Shown here: one piece after another, positions 44,438 through 52,224 of the stretch
How positions within the stretch are numbered: position 1 is the stretch's first letter
How the letters are laid out: each line of letters opens with the position of its first letter
Source of the DNA: Syntrophorhabdaceae bacterium
GTDB taxonomy: Bacteria > Desulfobacterota > Syntrophorhabdia > Syntrophorhabdales > Syntrophorhabdaceae
Length of the DNA: 64,000 bases
Assembly (NCBI GenBank): GCA_036504895.1
Contig: DASXUJ010000011.1
Location: 25,558-89,557, forward strand
Reading direction: 5' to 3'
The notes under the pieces: model-generated
What the model saw: only the letters and a program-made list of their open reading frames with translations
Databases searched by the model: none
What the model was told of the DNA's origin: nothing
Program-made: the position numbers and the translations under genes

Positions 44438-45496
44438 TCAGGCGCCCTCTATCGATTGTCTTTTCTCATTTTGCGCTGAAAGCAGGGTCTCCAGAAGCTC
44501 ACGCTGCTCAGGGGTGGTTAAGACGAGCAGGTGCATTCCGCTTCTGAGCACCGTATCAGGATAGGGATTGTAGATCCATTCCCCGTCTGCCGTCCTCGCG
44601 GAGATGAGGAGCGTATTCCCCAAGTCCTTGAAATCGATCACCCCCACGGGTTTGCCGATATAGGCGGAATGGGGCGGGACATGGACCTCTTCCACCCTGA
44701 GGGGAGAGTCCGTCTCCCGAAGGAGCTTATCGAGAAAGGAGGTGACGTTGGGCCTGATCATTTCCGATGCCATGCGCAAGCCCCCGATGTAATTGAGGGC
44801 CACTACCCCGTCCGCGCCGGCCCGTTTGATCTTGTCGATGTTCTTCGTGTCGTTGCACCGGGAGATGACCCGGAGCGACGGGTTAAGCTGCTTTGCGGTA
44901 AGGGCGATGACGATATTGTCATTATCCGAATTGGTGGTCGCGAAAAGCCCCTTTGCCCGATGGACCATGGCATTATCAAGTATCTCGTTCTCGGTGGCAT
45001 CGCCGGTCATGACGTCCACATTGATATTCTGGGCCTTCAGGGATTCCATCACCTGCTCGTCCATATCGATAGCGACCACGTGCCGCTTCGTCTGATAGAG
45101 CTCCTTCACGATATAGAGTCCCACCATACCGATGCCGCAGACGATGTAATGATTCTTCATCCTCTCTATCCTTTTCTCCATATTTCTCCTCCTGAAGACC
45201 CTCCGCAGTTCCCCGCCGATTATGTAAGCGGCCAGAGAGGTAAAAAGGTACGCCACCGTGCCAGCCCCGGCAAAGATAAAAAGTATGGCGAAAAGCTTGC
45301 CCCAGGGCTTGTCGTCAAGGCCGATCACATCCCCGTATCCCACGGTGGAAATGGTAATCGCCGTCATGTAAAGGGCATCGAGAAAAGAAGTCCTGCTCCC
45401 CCCGATAATCTTGAACCCGATGGTCCCGATCAAAACGATCGCGATGATCAGCAGGATTATGTGCTGGAATCTCCTGGGAATGCCCTTGAGGTACAT
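44438..45496 (-). CDS. Potassium channel with TrkA-type regulatory domains
   Basis: Two membrane helices flank a pore loop with the selectivity filter S-T-V-G-Y-G-D near residue 49. A RCK/TrkA-N domain follows (G-I-G-M-V-G-L nucleotide-binding loop near 125, then C-N-D-T-K-N-I), and a TrkA-C domain closes the protein (V-P-P-H-S-A-Y-I-G-K-P). This is the layout of ligand-gated K+ channels such as MthK. The ligand, NAD(H), Ca2+ or a nucleotide, cannot be told from the sequence. It stands alone ahead of cooC. Confidence 0.85.
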   Translation of the reverse strand: MYLKGIPRRFQHIILLIIAIVLIGTIGFKIIGGSRTSFLDALYMTAITISTVGYGDVIGLDDKPWGKLFAILFIFAGAGTVAYLFTSLAAYIIGGELRRVFRRRNMEKRIERMKNHYIVCGIGMVGLYIVKELYQTKRHVVAIDMDEQVMESLKAQNINVDVMTGDATENEILDNAMVHRAKGLFATTNSDNDNIVIALTAKQLNPSLRVISRCNDTKNIDKIKRAGADGVVALNYIGGLRMASEMIRPNVTSFLDKLLRETDSPLRVEEVHVPPHSAYIGKPVGVIDFKDLGNTLLISARTADGEWIYNPYPDTVLRSGMHLLVLTTPEQRELLETLLSAQNEKRQSIEGA

Positions 45497-45595
45497 AGGT
45501 ACCTATTATAGCACGTATGAGTAGGAGGAATCATTGGGAATGAAAGGGTTTTTCAGATTTGGCAAAATCCTTCTTTTTCACTCTAAGTCATTGGC

Positions 45596-45627
45596 GATAA
45601 TAATCTATTGACTTTATAGAGATTATC
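45596..45627 (+). promoter_or_regulatory. Putative regulatory site matching the queD promoter repeat
   Basis: TAATCTATTGACTT at 45601-45614 is identical to 26711-26724 upstream of queD. As there, GATAAT on the left (45596) mirrors GATTATC on the right (45621-45627), giving an imperfect inverted repeat GATAATAATCTAT/ATAGAGATTATC. It lies 85 bases before the PAS-GGDEF gene start used here. A common operator is possible but not established. Confidence 0.35.
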
Positions 45628-45712
45628 GTCGAAAATTATGTATCGGATACAATCCCTCCGCAGTACGGCAATAAAAACATGGAGATATCGGCCGGGGGGA
45701 AGGGCGATTATC

Positions 45713-47041
45713 ATGATGCCGGATTCTACTCTAACCTTCACATTGCCCGGACCTCTCAAGGATGACGAAGGCGGGGCTCCCAAGACGCGGGACTGTATTG
45801 TCCTTATGGCGGGCGAACGTGCCCTCCACGTAGACGACAGCTTTGCGCGGGTCTTCGGCTATGACGACCCTGCGGAGATCCGGGAAAATCCGTTTTCCAT
45901 CCTGGTGCATCCCGATGACAGGGAGCGGGTGGAAGAGATCACTACGCAACATCTCCAGGGACAAAAGACGCCGCATCATTACGAGTTCAGAGGCCTGCGC
46001 AAGGACGGCCGGGTGATTTTTATAGAGGCCTCGGCCGCACTTCTGGAATATGGCGGCCATATCCTGAACCTCCTGCACCTGACGGACGTGACGGACAGGG
46101 GACCACGGGAAAAAGAGCTCCTGGAGAGGGAAGAAAAGTACCGTGCTCTTTTCGAGAACTCCCTTGACCCGATCTATATCTCAAAGAGAGACGGGCGCCT
46201 CATCGACGTGAACCGGGCGTTTCTCGACCTCTTCGGGTATACGCGGGAGGAAGCGCTCACCCTCAACGCAAAAAAGACGTTCGGCAGCCGGGACCGGCAG
46301 CGGTTCCGGGAGACCATGCGCAGAAGCGGCTATCTCAAGGATTTCGCCGTGACCCTGAAACGAAAAGACGGGACCGTAATGGAATGTCTCCTCTCCCTGA
46401 ACCCCATCCATGAAGAGGGGGGCAGGATCTCAGGGTTCCAGGGCACGGTCCGGGATATCACCGCCATCAAGAAAGCACAGGAAGATGTCCGTTATATGGC
46501 CTACCACGACAGCCTTACGGGCCTCCCGAACAGGCTGCTCTTTACCGACCGCCTCGAAATGGCGATTGTCAATGCGGCGAGGCATTCACGCCATATCGCG
46601 GTGATGATGCTCGACCTGGACATGTTTAAAGACGTGAACGACACCTACGGCCACGACAGGGGCGACAAACTGCTCAGGGCTGTGGCGGACCGGCTTCAGG
46701 AAACGGTACGGAAGAGCGACACCGTATCGAGAATGGGGGGCGACGAATTCCTCCTCGTCCTGCCCGAGATAAGCGAAGTGGCCGATACGTTCGTGGTAGG
46801 CGAGAAGATAATGCACGCCTTTCGGAGGGCTTTCACCGTGAGCGACCTGCAGCTTTTCGTCACGTGCAGCGTGGGTATCGCCATTTACCCGGACCATGGC
46901 TCTGATGGGGAGACGCTCATCCGTTGCGCGGATGCGGCCATGTACGATATCAAGCGGGACGGAGGAAACAGCTACCGTCTGGGGCGCCGGGAAGGGGCAG
47001 GGGAGACCGCCCCCGAAACCGGCTTCGGTCTTGATTTTTAG
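45713..47041 (+). CDS. PAS-PAS-GGDEF diguanylate cyclase
   Basis: Two PAS/PAC sensor domains (the first around 30-130, the second around 145-265, with L-I-D-V-N-R-A-F-L-D-L-F-G-Y) precede a GGDEF domain with the catalytic G-G-D-E-F near residue 341 and the R-M-G-G lead-in. It should make cyclic di-GMP. No membrane segment or EAL domain is present. The start at ATG 45713, with GGAAGGG about eight bases upstream, is preferred over ATG 45638, which lacks a ribosome site. A 48-base gap without an obvious I-site-like R-x-x-D was not resolved. Confidence 0.85.
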   Translation: MMPDSTLTFTLPGPLKDDEGGAPKTRDCIVLMAGERALHVDDSFARVFGYDDPAEIRENPFSILVHPDDRERVEEITTQHLQGQKTPHHYEFRGLRKDGRVIFIEASAALLEYGGHILNLLHLTDVTDRGPREKELLEREEKYRALFENSLDPIYISKRDGRLIDVNRAFLDLFGYTREEALTLNAKKTFGSRDRQRFRETMRRSGYLKDFAVTLKRKDGTVMECLLSLNPIHEEGGRISGFQGTVRDITAIKKAQEDVRYMAYHDSLTGLPNRLLFTDRLEMAIVNAARHSRHIAVMMLDLDMFKDVNDTYGHDRGDKLLRAVADRLQETVRKSDTVSRMGGDEFLLVLPEISEVADTFVVGEKIMHAFRRAFTVSDLQLFVTCSVGIAIYPDHGSDGETLIRCADAAMYDIKRDGGNSYRLGRREGAGETAPETGFGLDF

Positions 47042-47184
47042 CGCTCCATGTATTATTAATAAATCTAACATCTTTGCTCTTTTTTGAGCGCCAACAAAAG
47101 TACAATAGAATGGACGGACCCCGGGCGGCCACAGGACCGCGGGTACATATCCGTTCAAAATATCGAGTAATGGGGTGATCGATT

Positions 47185-49095
47185 ATGTCTCAGGAAAAAT
47201 TTGAATTTAAAACGGAAGTAAAACAGCTCCTCGACCTTATGGTCCACTCCCTCTATTCACACAAAGAGGTCTTTCTGAGGGAGCTCATCTCGAACGCGTC
47301 GGATGCCATCGACAGGGCGCGTTATGAATCCCTCCAGGACAGCGCGGTCCACGAAAACGAGACCGGCTGGAAGATCAAGATATCGACCGACAAAGAAGGG
47401 GCCACGCTTACCGTAAGCGATAACGGCCTGGGCATGACGAAGGAGGAGACCATCGCGGCCCTCGGGACCATTGCCCATTCAGGGACAAAGGAGTTCCTTC
47501 AGGCCCTCCAGAGTAAAGCGGTGAAAGATAATCCGGAACTCATAGGACAGTTCGGCGTGGGCTTTTATTCTTCCTTCATGGTTGCGGACAGGATCACCGT
47601 GGTTTCCCGAAAGGCCGGCCAGGGGTCGAAGGCGGCGGTCAGGTGGGAATCGACGGGGGACGGCACCTACACGGTCGAGGATACGGAAAAAGAGGGAAAG
47701 GGCACGGACGTGACCCTTCACCTCAAGGAAGAGGGAAAGGAGTATCTCGACCAGTGGCAGATCCGGGAAGTAGTGAGGAAATACTCCGACTTTATCGAGC
47801 ATCCCGTGGTGATGGACGTGGAGAAGGAAGAGCCGAGCGCTCTCGAAGAGGGCAAAAAGGTAAAGGTGACCACTGAGGAGACCCTCAACTCCATGAAGGC
47901 CATCTGGCTCAGAGACAAATCGGCCGTGTCGGATGAGGAGTACAAGGAGTTCTACAAGCACCTGTCCCACGACTTTTCCGACCCCTTAAAAATCATCCAT
48001 TATAAAGCGGAAGGGACCACCGAATTCAACGCACTCCTTTACCTTCCCGCCCGGGCGCCTTTCAACATCCTTTATAAGGACTACAAGGTGGGACCTACCC
48101 TTTACGTGAAGAGAGTCCAGATCATGGACCATTGCGAAGACCTGATCCCTCCCTACCTCCGTTTCGTGCGGGGAGTCGTCGATTCCGCGGACCTGCCGCT
48201 CAATGTGTCGCGAGAGATACTCCAGAACAACAAGCTCGTGGAGATCATACGGACGAGCATCATCAAGAAAGTGCTCGAAACACTGACTGAAATGAAGAAG
48301 GATGATTACGGCGCCTACCGGGAATTTTATGAGGAATTCGGCCGCATTCTCAAAGAGGGCATCCATTACGATTTTCAAAGAAAAGAAGCCATAGCAGACC
48401 TCCTCCTCTTTCCTTCGACAAAGACGGAAGAGCACAAATTCACTACCCTTCAGGATTATGTGGATAATATGAAGCCGGAGCAGGAGGCGATCTACTATAT
48501 CACGGGCACCTCGCTTAAAGATGCGCTGAAGTCGCCCTATTTGGAAGCCTTCAGAGGGAAGGAGTATGAAGTGCTCGTCTTCCTCGATGAGATCGACGAT
48601 TTCGTCATGGCCACCCTCGAATTCAAGGGAAAGAAGCTGCAGTCGGTGCTGAGGGGAAATATCGACCTCGACAAGGATGTATCCAAGAAAGTCGAGAAGA
48701 GGCAGGAGGAGAAGAAATACAAGGAGCTTCTCGACCTTATAAAAGACAGACTGAAAGAAGAGGTGAAGGACGTGCGCTTCTCCGGCAGGCTTACCGATTC
48801 TCCGTGTTGTCTCGTGGGCGACGAGGACGATATCGACCCCCAGATGGAGAAACTCCTCAAGGCAATGGGGCAGTCCATTCCCGAGAACAAGAAGACTCTC
48901 GAAATAAACCCGAACCATCCCTTGCTCACTGCAATGAACGAGCTGTTCGAAAAGGATAAGGAAAGCGATCTCCTGAAAGATTATGTGGATCTTCTCTACG
49001 ACCAGGCCCTGGTGCTCAAAGGGTCGCTGCCCAAAGACCCCGTCAATTTTTCCAAGGTCATCGCCCGCCTCATGGTGGAAGGGGCCGCAAAATAG
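47185..49095 (+). CDS. htpG: Hsp90 chaperone HtpG
   Basis: HtpG is the bacterial Hsp90. The N-terminal ATPase (GHKL) domain shows S-N-A-S-D-A-I-D-R, D-N-G-L-G-M and G-Q-F-G-V-G-F-Y-S-S-F. The middle domain contains R-G-V-V-D-S-A-D-L-P-L-N-V-S-R, and the C-terminal dimerisation domain follows. The 636-residue length is normal and the internal Glu-rich linker is moderate. No CIRCE element is visible upstream. Confidence 0.95.
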   Translation: MSQEKFEFKTEVKQLLDLMVHSLYSHKEVFLRELISNASDAIDRARYESLQDSAVHENETGWKIKISTDKEGATLTVSDNGLGMTKEETIAALGTIAHSGTKEFLQALQSKAVKDNPELIGQFGVGFYSSFMVADRITVVSRKAGQGSKAAVRWESTGDGTYTVEDTEKEGKGTDVTLHLKEEGKEYLDQWQIREVVRKYSDFIEHPVVMDVEKEEPSALEEGKKVKVTTEETLNSMKAIWLRDKSAVSDEEYKEFYKHLSHDFSDPLKIIHYKAEGTTEFNALLYLPARAPFNILYKDYKVGPTLYVKRVQIMDHCEDLIPPYLRFVRGVVDSADLPLNVSREILQNNKLVEIIRTSIIKKVLETLTEMKKDDYGAYREFYEEFGRILKEGIHYDFQRKEAIADLLLFPSTKTEEHKFTTLQDYVDNMKPEQEAIYYITGTSLKDALKSPYLEAFRGKEYEVLVFLDEIDDFVMATLEFKGKKLQSVLRGNIDLDKDVSKKVEKRQEEKKYKELLDLIKDRLKEEVKDVRFSGRLTDSPCCLVGDEDDIDPQMEKLLKAMGQSIPENKKTLEINPNHPLLTAMNELFEKDKESDLLKDYVDLLYDQALVLKGSLPKDPVNFSKVIARLMVEGAAK

Positions 49096-49112
49096 TCAAC
49101 GAAAGTGACACA

Positions 49113-49148
49113 CGCCTAAGGGGCCTCGAGCCCGTTGCCCCTTAGGCG
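49113..49148 (+). terminator. Hairpin after htpG
   Basis: Perfect 11-base arms CGCCTAAGGGG (49113-49123) and CCCCTTAGGCG (49138-49148) with a 14-base loop begin 17 bases after the htpG stop. No T-tract follows immediately, so it is a likely transcript end or 3' protective hairpin rather than a textbook terminator. Confidence 0.5.
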
Positions 49149-49350
49149 CACACCATTTGTATGATCCTGTATAATTCCGGAATTCGGAAGCTGAAATCGC
49201 GAGTGCCCACCGACCGAGGCACGAGGCTGGTTATCCTGATTTAAAGATCGTTTCGAAATTAATCCTCTTCTGGGTGCCTCGACAGGGCTCCTTTGAAAAA
49301 GGCGCTCCCCCAAAATATCCCCCACAGCCGAAGAACCTTAAAGGCAATTT

Positions 49351-49536
49351 TTATTTGTATCGTAGAACCACGGCCGCCGAAGAAACTACAATGCTTCCGT
49401 CATGCAGGACAAATTCCCAAAATGGATGTCCTTCGTCAGGAAAACGAATCTCGTCAATTTCGGGACCGTTATATGCCTCCCCATCAATTGACAGATAAAT
49501 AATTTCTCTTCCCTCACTTCCCGCAATCTTGGTCAT
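49351..49536 (-). CDS. Small conserved-looking protein of unknown function
   Basis: A 61-residue acidic protein (Y-L-S-I-D-G-E-A-Y, F-P-D-E-G-H-P-F-W-E-F, S-I-V-V-S-S-A-A-V-V-L) suggesting a small beta-rich domain. The ATG at 49536 has AAGGAG seven bases upstream; the frame is open to an ATG at 49590 without one. No family is recognised. Confidence 0.6.
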   Translation of the reverse strand: MTKIAGSEGREIIYLSIDGEAYNGPEIDEIRFPDEGHPFWEFVLHDGSIVVSSAAVVLRYK

Positions 49537-49677
49537 TTCCCTCTCCTTCTCAAGTTTGCCACACCTTGACAGATATTCTATACCGGTCATTATGGAAATG
49601 TAATTAAATAATCATAAAAACAATATGGCAGTTTGTTATGCTGGATCGGTTGGCAGGTATCCGATGGATATTGGTGA

Positions 49678-49715
49678 GTGGATGGGGGGATTTCCCCAAA
49701 AAACTCCCCATCCAC
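49678..49715 (+). repeat. Inverted repeat with a + strand T-tract
   Basis: Ten-base arms GTGGATGGGG (49678-49687) and CCCCATCCAC (49706-49715) are followed on the + strand by ATTTTT. It looks like a terminator for + strand transcription, but the genes on both sides run on the - strand. Confidence 0.4.
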
Positions 49716-49745
49716 ATTTTTCAACCTAAAACCAGAATAAAGAAA

Positions 49746-49819
49746 TGCCCCCGGCATGACTCGAACATGCGGCACATGGTTTAGGAAACCATTGCTCTAT
49801 CCGCCTGAGCTACGGGGGC
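49746..49819 (-). tRNA. tRNA-Arg, anticodon CCT
   Basis: The - strand folds as a complete 74-base cloverleaf. The acceptor stem is GCCCCCG (from 49819) with CGGGGGC, and the discriminator is A at 49746. The anticodon arm is ATGGT-TTCCTAA-ACCAT with anticodon CCT at 49783-49785, reading AGG (Arg). The T arm carries GTTCGAGTC. The 3' CCA is not encoded. Confidence 0.9.
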
Positions 49820-49872
49820 CAATGTTAATGATTATAGAGGATTCCGGACCCTATTTCAACAGGAATGTCGGC

Positions 49873-50760
49873 TTAGACTCCCTCTCCTGCCAATATTTGC
49901 AGTATCTCGATATATCTTGCCCTTGTCTTCCGGGCTATATCCTCCGGTAATTCCGGTCCGGGATACTGTTTGTTCCAGTCAAGGGTATCGAGGTAGTCCC
50001 GTACGATCTGCTTATCATAACTATCCTGTCCCTGTCCCGGCACGTAATTTTCTTTCGACCAGAATCTCGATGAATCGGGAGTCAAAACTTCATCTATCAG
50101 GATAATTTTACCATTCAAAAGACCGAATTCTAACTTTGTATCGGCTACGATTATTCCCTTGCTTTCAGCTATTGTGCGGGCCCGTTCGTAGATTCCGATG
50201 CTCAGGTCTCTTAAAGCCATGGCCGACCCTTCCCCTATCAGATCACATGTTTCTTCAAAGGATATATTTAAATCGTGACCCTCTTCGGCCTTGGTCGTGG
50301 GGGTAAAAATGGCGGTCTCGAGCCTCGATGACTCCACCAACCCCTTGGGCAGTTTGATACCGCAGACGCTGCCGGTCTCGGAATATTCTTTCCATCCCGA
50401 TCCGGCGAGGTAGCCCCTTACCACACATTCCACGGGGAAAGGCTTCGCCTTCCGCACGATCATGCTTCTATCCCTGAGAAAGCTCTCATGTTGCCGGACC
50501 TTCTGCGGATAGCGGGCTACATCGGTCTCTATCATGTGATTGGGTACCAGGCTCTCCATCTCATGGAACCAAAACACCGACAGTTTGGTCAGGACCTTTC
50601 CTTTATCTTCTATTCCCGTAGGCAGGACGACATCAAAGGCGGAAAGGCGGTCCGTGGCGATGATAAGAAGCCTGTCGCCAAGGTCGTATATATCCCTTAC
50701 TTTTCCTTTCTTAGGTGTGCCGATGTCGGTAAAATCGGTGTGCAACAAAGCCTTGTCCAT
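49873..50760 (-). CDS. purC: SAICAR synthetase PurC
   Basis: It joins CAIR with aspartate using ATP in purine synthesis. The family signatures are visible: G-K-V-R-D-I-Y-D-L-G near residue 19, E-C-V-V-R-G-Y-L-A-G-S-G near 100, I-I-V-A-D-T-K-L-E-F-G and the late D-E-V-L-T-P-D-S-S-R-F-W. At 295 residues it is the longer, Bacteroidetes/yeast-like form rather than the 240-residue type. The ribosome site GAGGTGAT precedes the ATG. Confidence 0.95.
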   Translation of the reverse strand: MDKALLHTDFTDIGTPKKGKVRDIYDLGDRLLIIATDRLSAFDVVLPTGIEDKGKVLTKLSVFWFHEMESLVPNHMIETDVARYPQKVRQHESFLRDRSMIVRKAKPFPVECVVRGYLAGSGWKEYSETGSVCGIKLPKGLVESSRLETAIFTPTTKAEEGHDLNISFEETCDLIGEGSAMALRDLSIGIYERARTIAESKGIIVADTKLEFGLLNGKIILIDEVLTPDSSRFWSKENYVPGQGQDSYDKQIVRDYLDTLDWNKQYPGPELPEDIARKTRARYIEILQILAGEGV

Positions 50761-50772
50761 TATATCATCACC

Positions 50773-51489
50773 TCACATTACTTTCTCGAATTCAGATTTC
50801 GGGGCGCCGCACAGAGGGCACAGCCACGAGTCGGGAAGATCTTCGAAGGCGGTACCCGGAGCAATACCATTATCCGGGTCGCCTGCCGCGGGATCGTACA
50901 CGTAGCCGCATATCGTGCACCGGTAAGAAGACGGGGAAAGGTTCTTCTCTGTTTTTTGGGGTGCGCCGGCGCCGGCGGTTTTCTCCTGATCCACGTAGGT
51001 AGGCGCGGTTTTGGGAGACTTCCCGCCCTTAACCTGACGGTAGAAGGCATAGGTCATAGGCTCGGCGTCATTCAGTGTTTCACAATCAGTTATTTGTCCT
51101 ATGAAGATCGTGTGGGTCCCCACATCCGTCGAACCGATGACTTTACATTCCATGTAGCCTGTCGAGTTCTCCAATACGATAGGTGCGCCGGTAGTGCCCA
51201 CTTTAAATTTCACATTATCGAACTTATTGACATCTTTTCCAGTCTTAAAACCGAATTGTCCGATAAAAGTCATTGGGGCCTCTTTGGACAGGGTGGAAAT
51301 GGAAAAAACCCCGCTCTCCTTAATGTATTCATGGGTTAAATTCTCTTTATTGATGCTCACCGCCACGGTCGGCGGCTCCGATGTTATCTGAAACACGGTA
51401 TTTGCAATCTGGCCGTTGAACCTGCCATTTTTTGCGGAACTGATCACATAAAGACCATAACAAATCTGCTGTATCGCTTTGACGTCCAT
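50773..51489 (-). CDS. Flavin reductase-like protein fused to rubredoxin (high-molecular-weight rubredoxin)
   Basis: The first 160 residues are a flavin-reductase/flavoredoxin-like FMN-binding barrel. A linker of about 25 residues leads to a rubredoxin domain with [10 protein letters not shown] and C-P-L-C-G-A-P. This matches the Hrb/NROR-type proteins of anaerobes that pass electrons to oxygen- or peroxide-detoxifying flavodiiron enzymes. The ATG at 51489 is preferred to ATG 51495, because the GGGAGGTG site is then better spaced. It ends 12 bases before the purC start. Confidence 0.85.
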   Translation of the reverse strand: MDVKAIQQICYGLYVISSAKNGRFNGQIANTVFQITSEPPTVAVSINKENLTHEYIKESGVFSISTLSKEAPMTFIGQFGFKTGKDVNKFDNVKFKVGTTGAPIVLENSTGYMECKVIGSTDVGTHTIFIGQITDCETLNDAEPMTYAFYRQVKGGKSPKTAPTYVDQEKTAGAGAPQKTEKNLSPSSYRCTICGYVYDPAAGDPDNGIAPGTAFEDLPDSWLCPLCGAPKSEFEKVM

Positions 51490-51741
51490 TTCCATGCACC
51501 TCCCTCGAACTCATGCCTCTTTTTTCTTTTCTTCCTGAACTGAGGTTGACTATATTAACCTTTTCATGAAGGGCTTTCCAGCGAAAAATCTCACGAGGGG
51601 CCATGGGGTGATCTATTCATATCCATGACAAAACTGTCCAATTAAAATGCTCCTACGCTATATATTACTTTTTTTGTACTGTATTTGCCCCTGTGTAGGG
51701 ATACTTGACGCCCTTTTGTCATTTTTAGTGTCATCATATAC

Positions 51742-51770
51742 TTGACTCTTCTAGTAATCAATCTTATACT
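51742..51770 (+). promoter_or_regulatory. Near-consensus sigma-70 promoter upstream of the multicopper oxidase
   Basis: TTGACT (51742-51747), a 17-base spacer and TATACT (51765-51770) match the housekeeping consensus at five of six positions each. The multicopper oxidase begins about 450 bases downstream on the same strand. Confidence 0.55.
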
Positions 51771-52224
51771 AAACTGTAGTCAAAAACCACTGCATCCAGT
51801 CAGAGAGGGGGGTTTATAGTGACGAATCGAATTACGATAAGACCACTTTCGACAGCTCTTGTAAAGCAAGACAGCTCTTGCCGCACAAGACGGGTGTCTT
51901 TGTTCGTAAGACGATTACAACACAATATACAGAATAGCTACAACATGGGTGTGCTTTATGTTACAGAAATTTAAGTATATTTGCTACATCCCGTTTTAGG
52001 GAGGCACGGCATGCATTTTGCTAAAAGGAAGCTGGAAATATAAAGGTCTACATAGGGACCGCCGGCCATGAAGCCTTCCGGCGGCACCCGGTGTAAGCGC
52101 AAAGGAGGTGGGATACGTTTAATGGCCGGGGCGCATTGGTACGATTGAACGGGCTAATGGTTAATCTGTTTCTAATGCGAAATTGAGTAAATTCAGGAAA
52201 ATAAATTGAGGAGGAGGTTCAGGA
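51771..52224 (+). other. Untranslated leader region of the multicopper oxidase gene
   Basis: This stretch of about 450 bases has no convincing long reading frame. It contains a direct repeat GACAGCTCTTG (51851-51861 and 51870-51880), and further on a seven-base-pair hairpin, CCGCCGG ... CCGGCGG, at about 52059-52084. A 51-codon frame starting at GTG 51819 has a good ribosome site (GAGGGGGG) but no recognisable product. The region may be a long 5' leader or encode a small RNA; I do not recognise a known riboswitch. Confidence 0.4.
51819..51974 (+). CDS. Possible 51-residue leader peptide
   Basis: GTG at 51819 follows GAGGGGGG at seven bases and opens a 51-codon frame ending in TAA at 51972. 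The product is basic and Arg/Gln/Ser-rich, with one Cys and no membrane segment. It lies in the leader between the promoter at 51742 and the multicopper oxidase. It could be a leader peptide or simply chance. Confidence 0.25.
   Translation: MTNRITIRPLSTALVKQDSSCRTRRVSLFVRRLQHNIQNSYNMGVLYVTEI

Noticed and set aside
52000..52024. Sigma-54-like GGCACG...TTTTGC promoter in the oxidase leader
   Set aside because: The spacing between GG and GC elements does not fit the fixed ten-base gap.
52059..52140. Possible cyclic di-GMP (GEMM) riboswitch in the oxidase leader
   Set aside because: There are stretches like GCGCAAAGG, but the conserved GGGACGCAAAGCC core and matching helices are absent.
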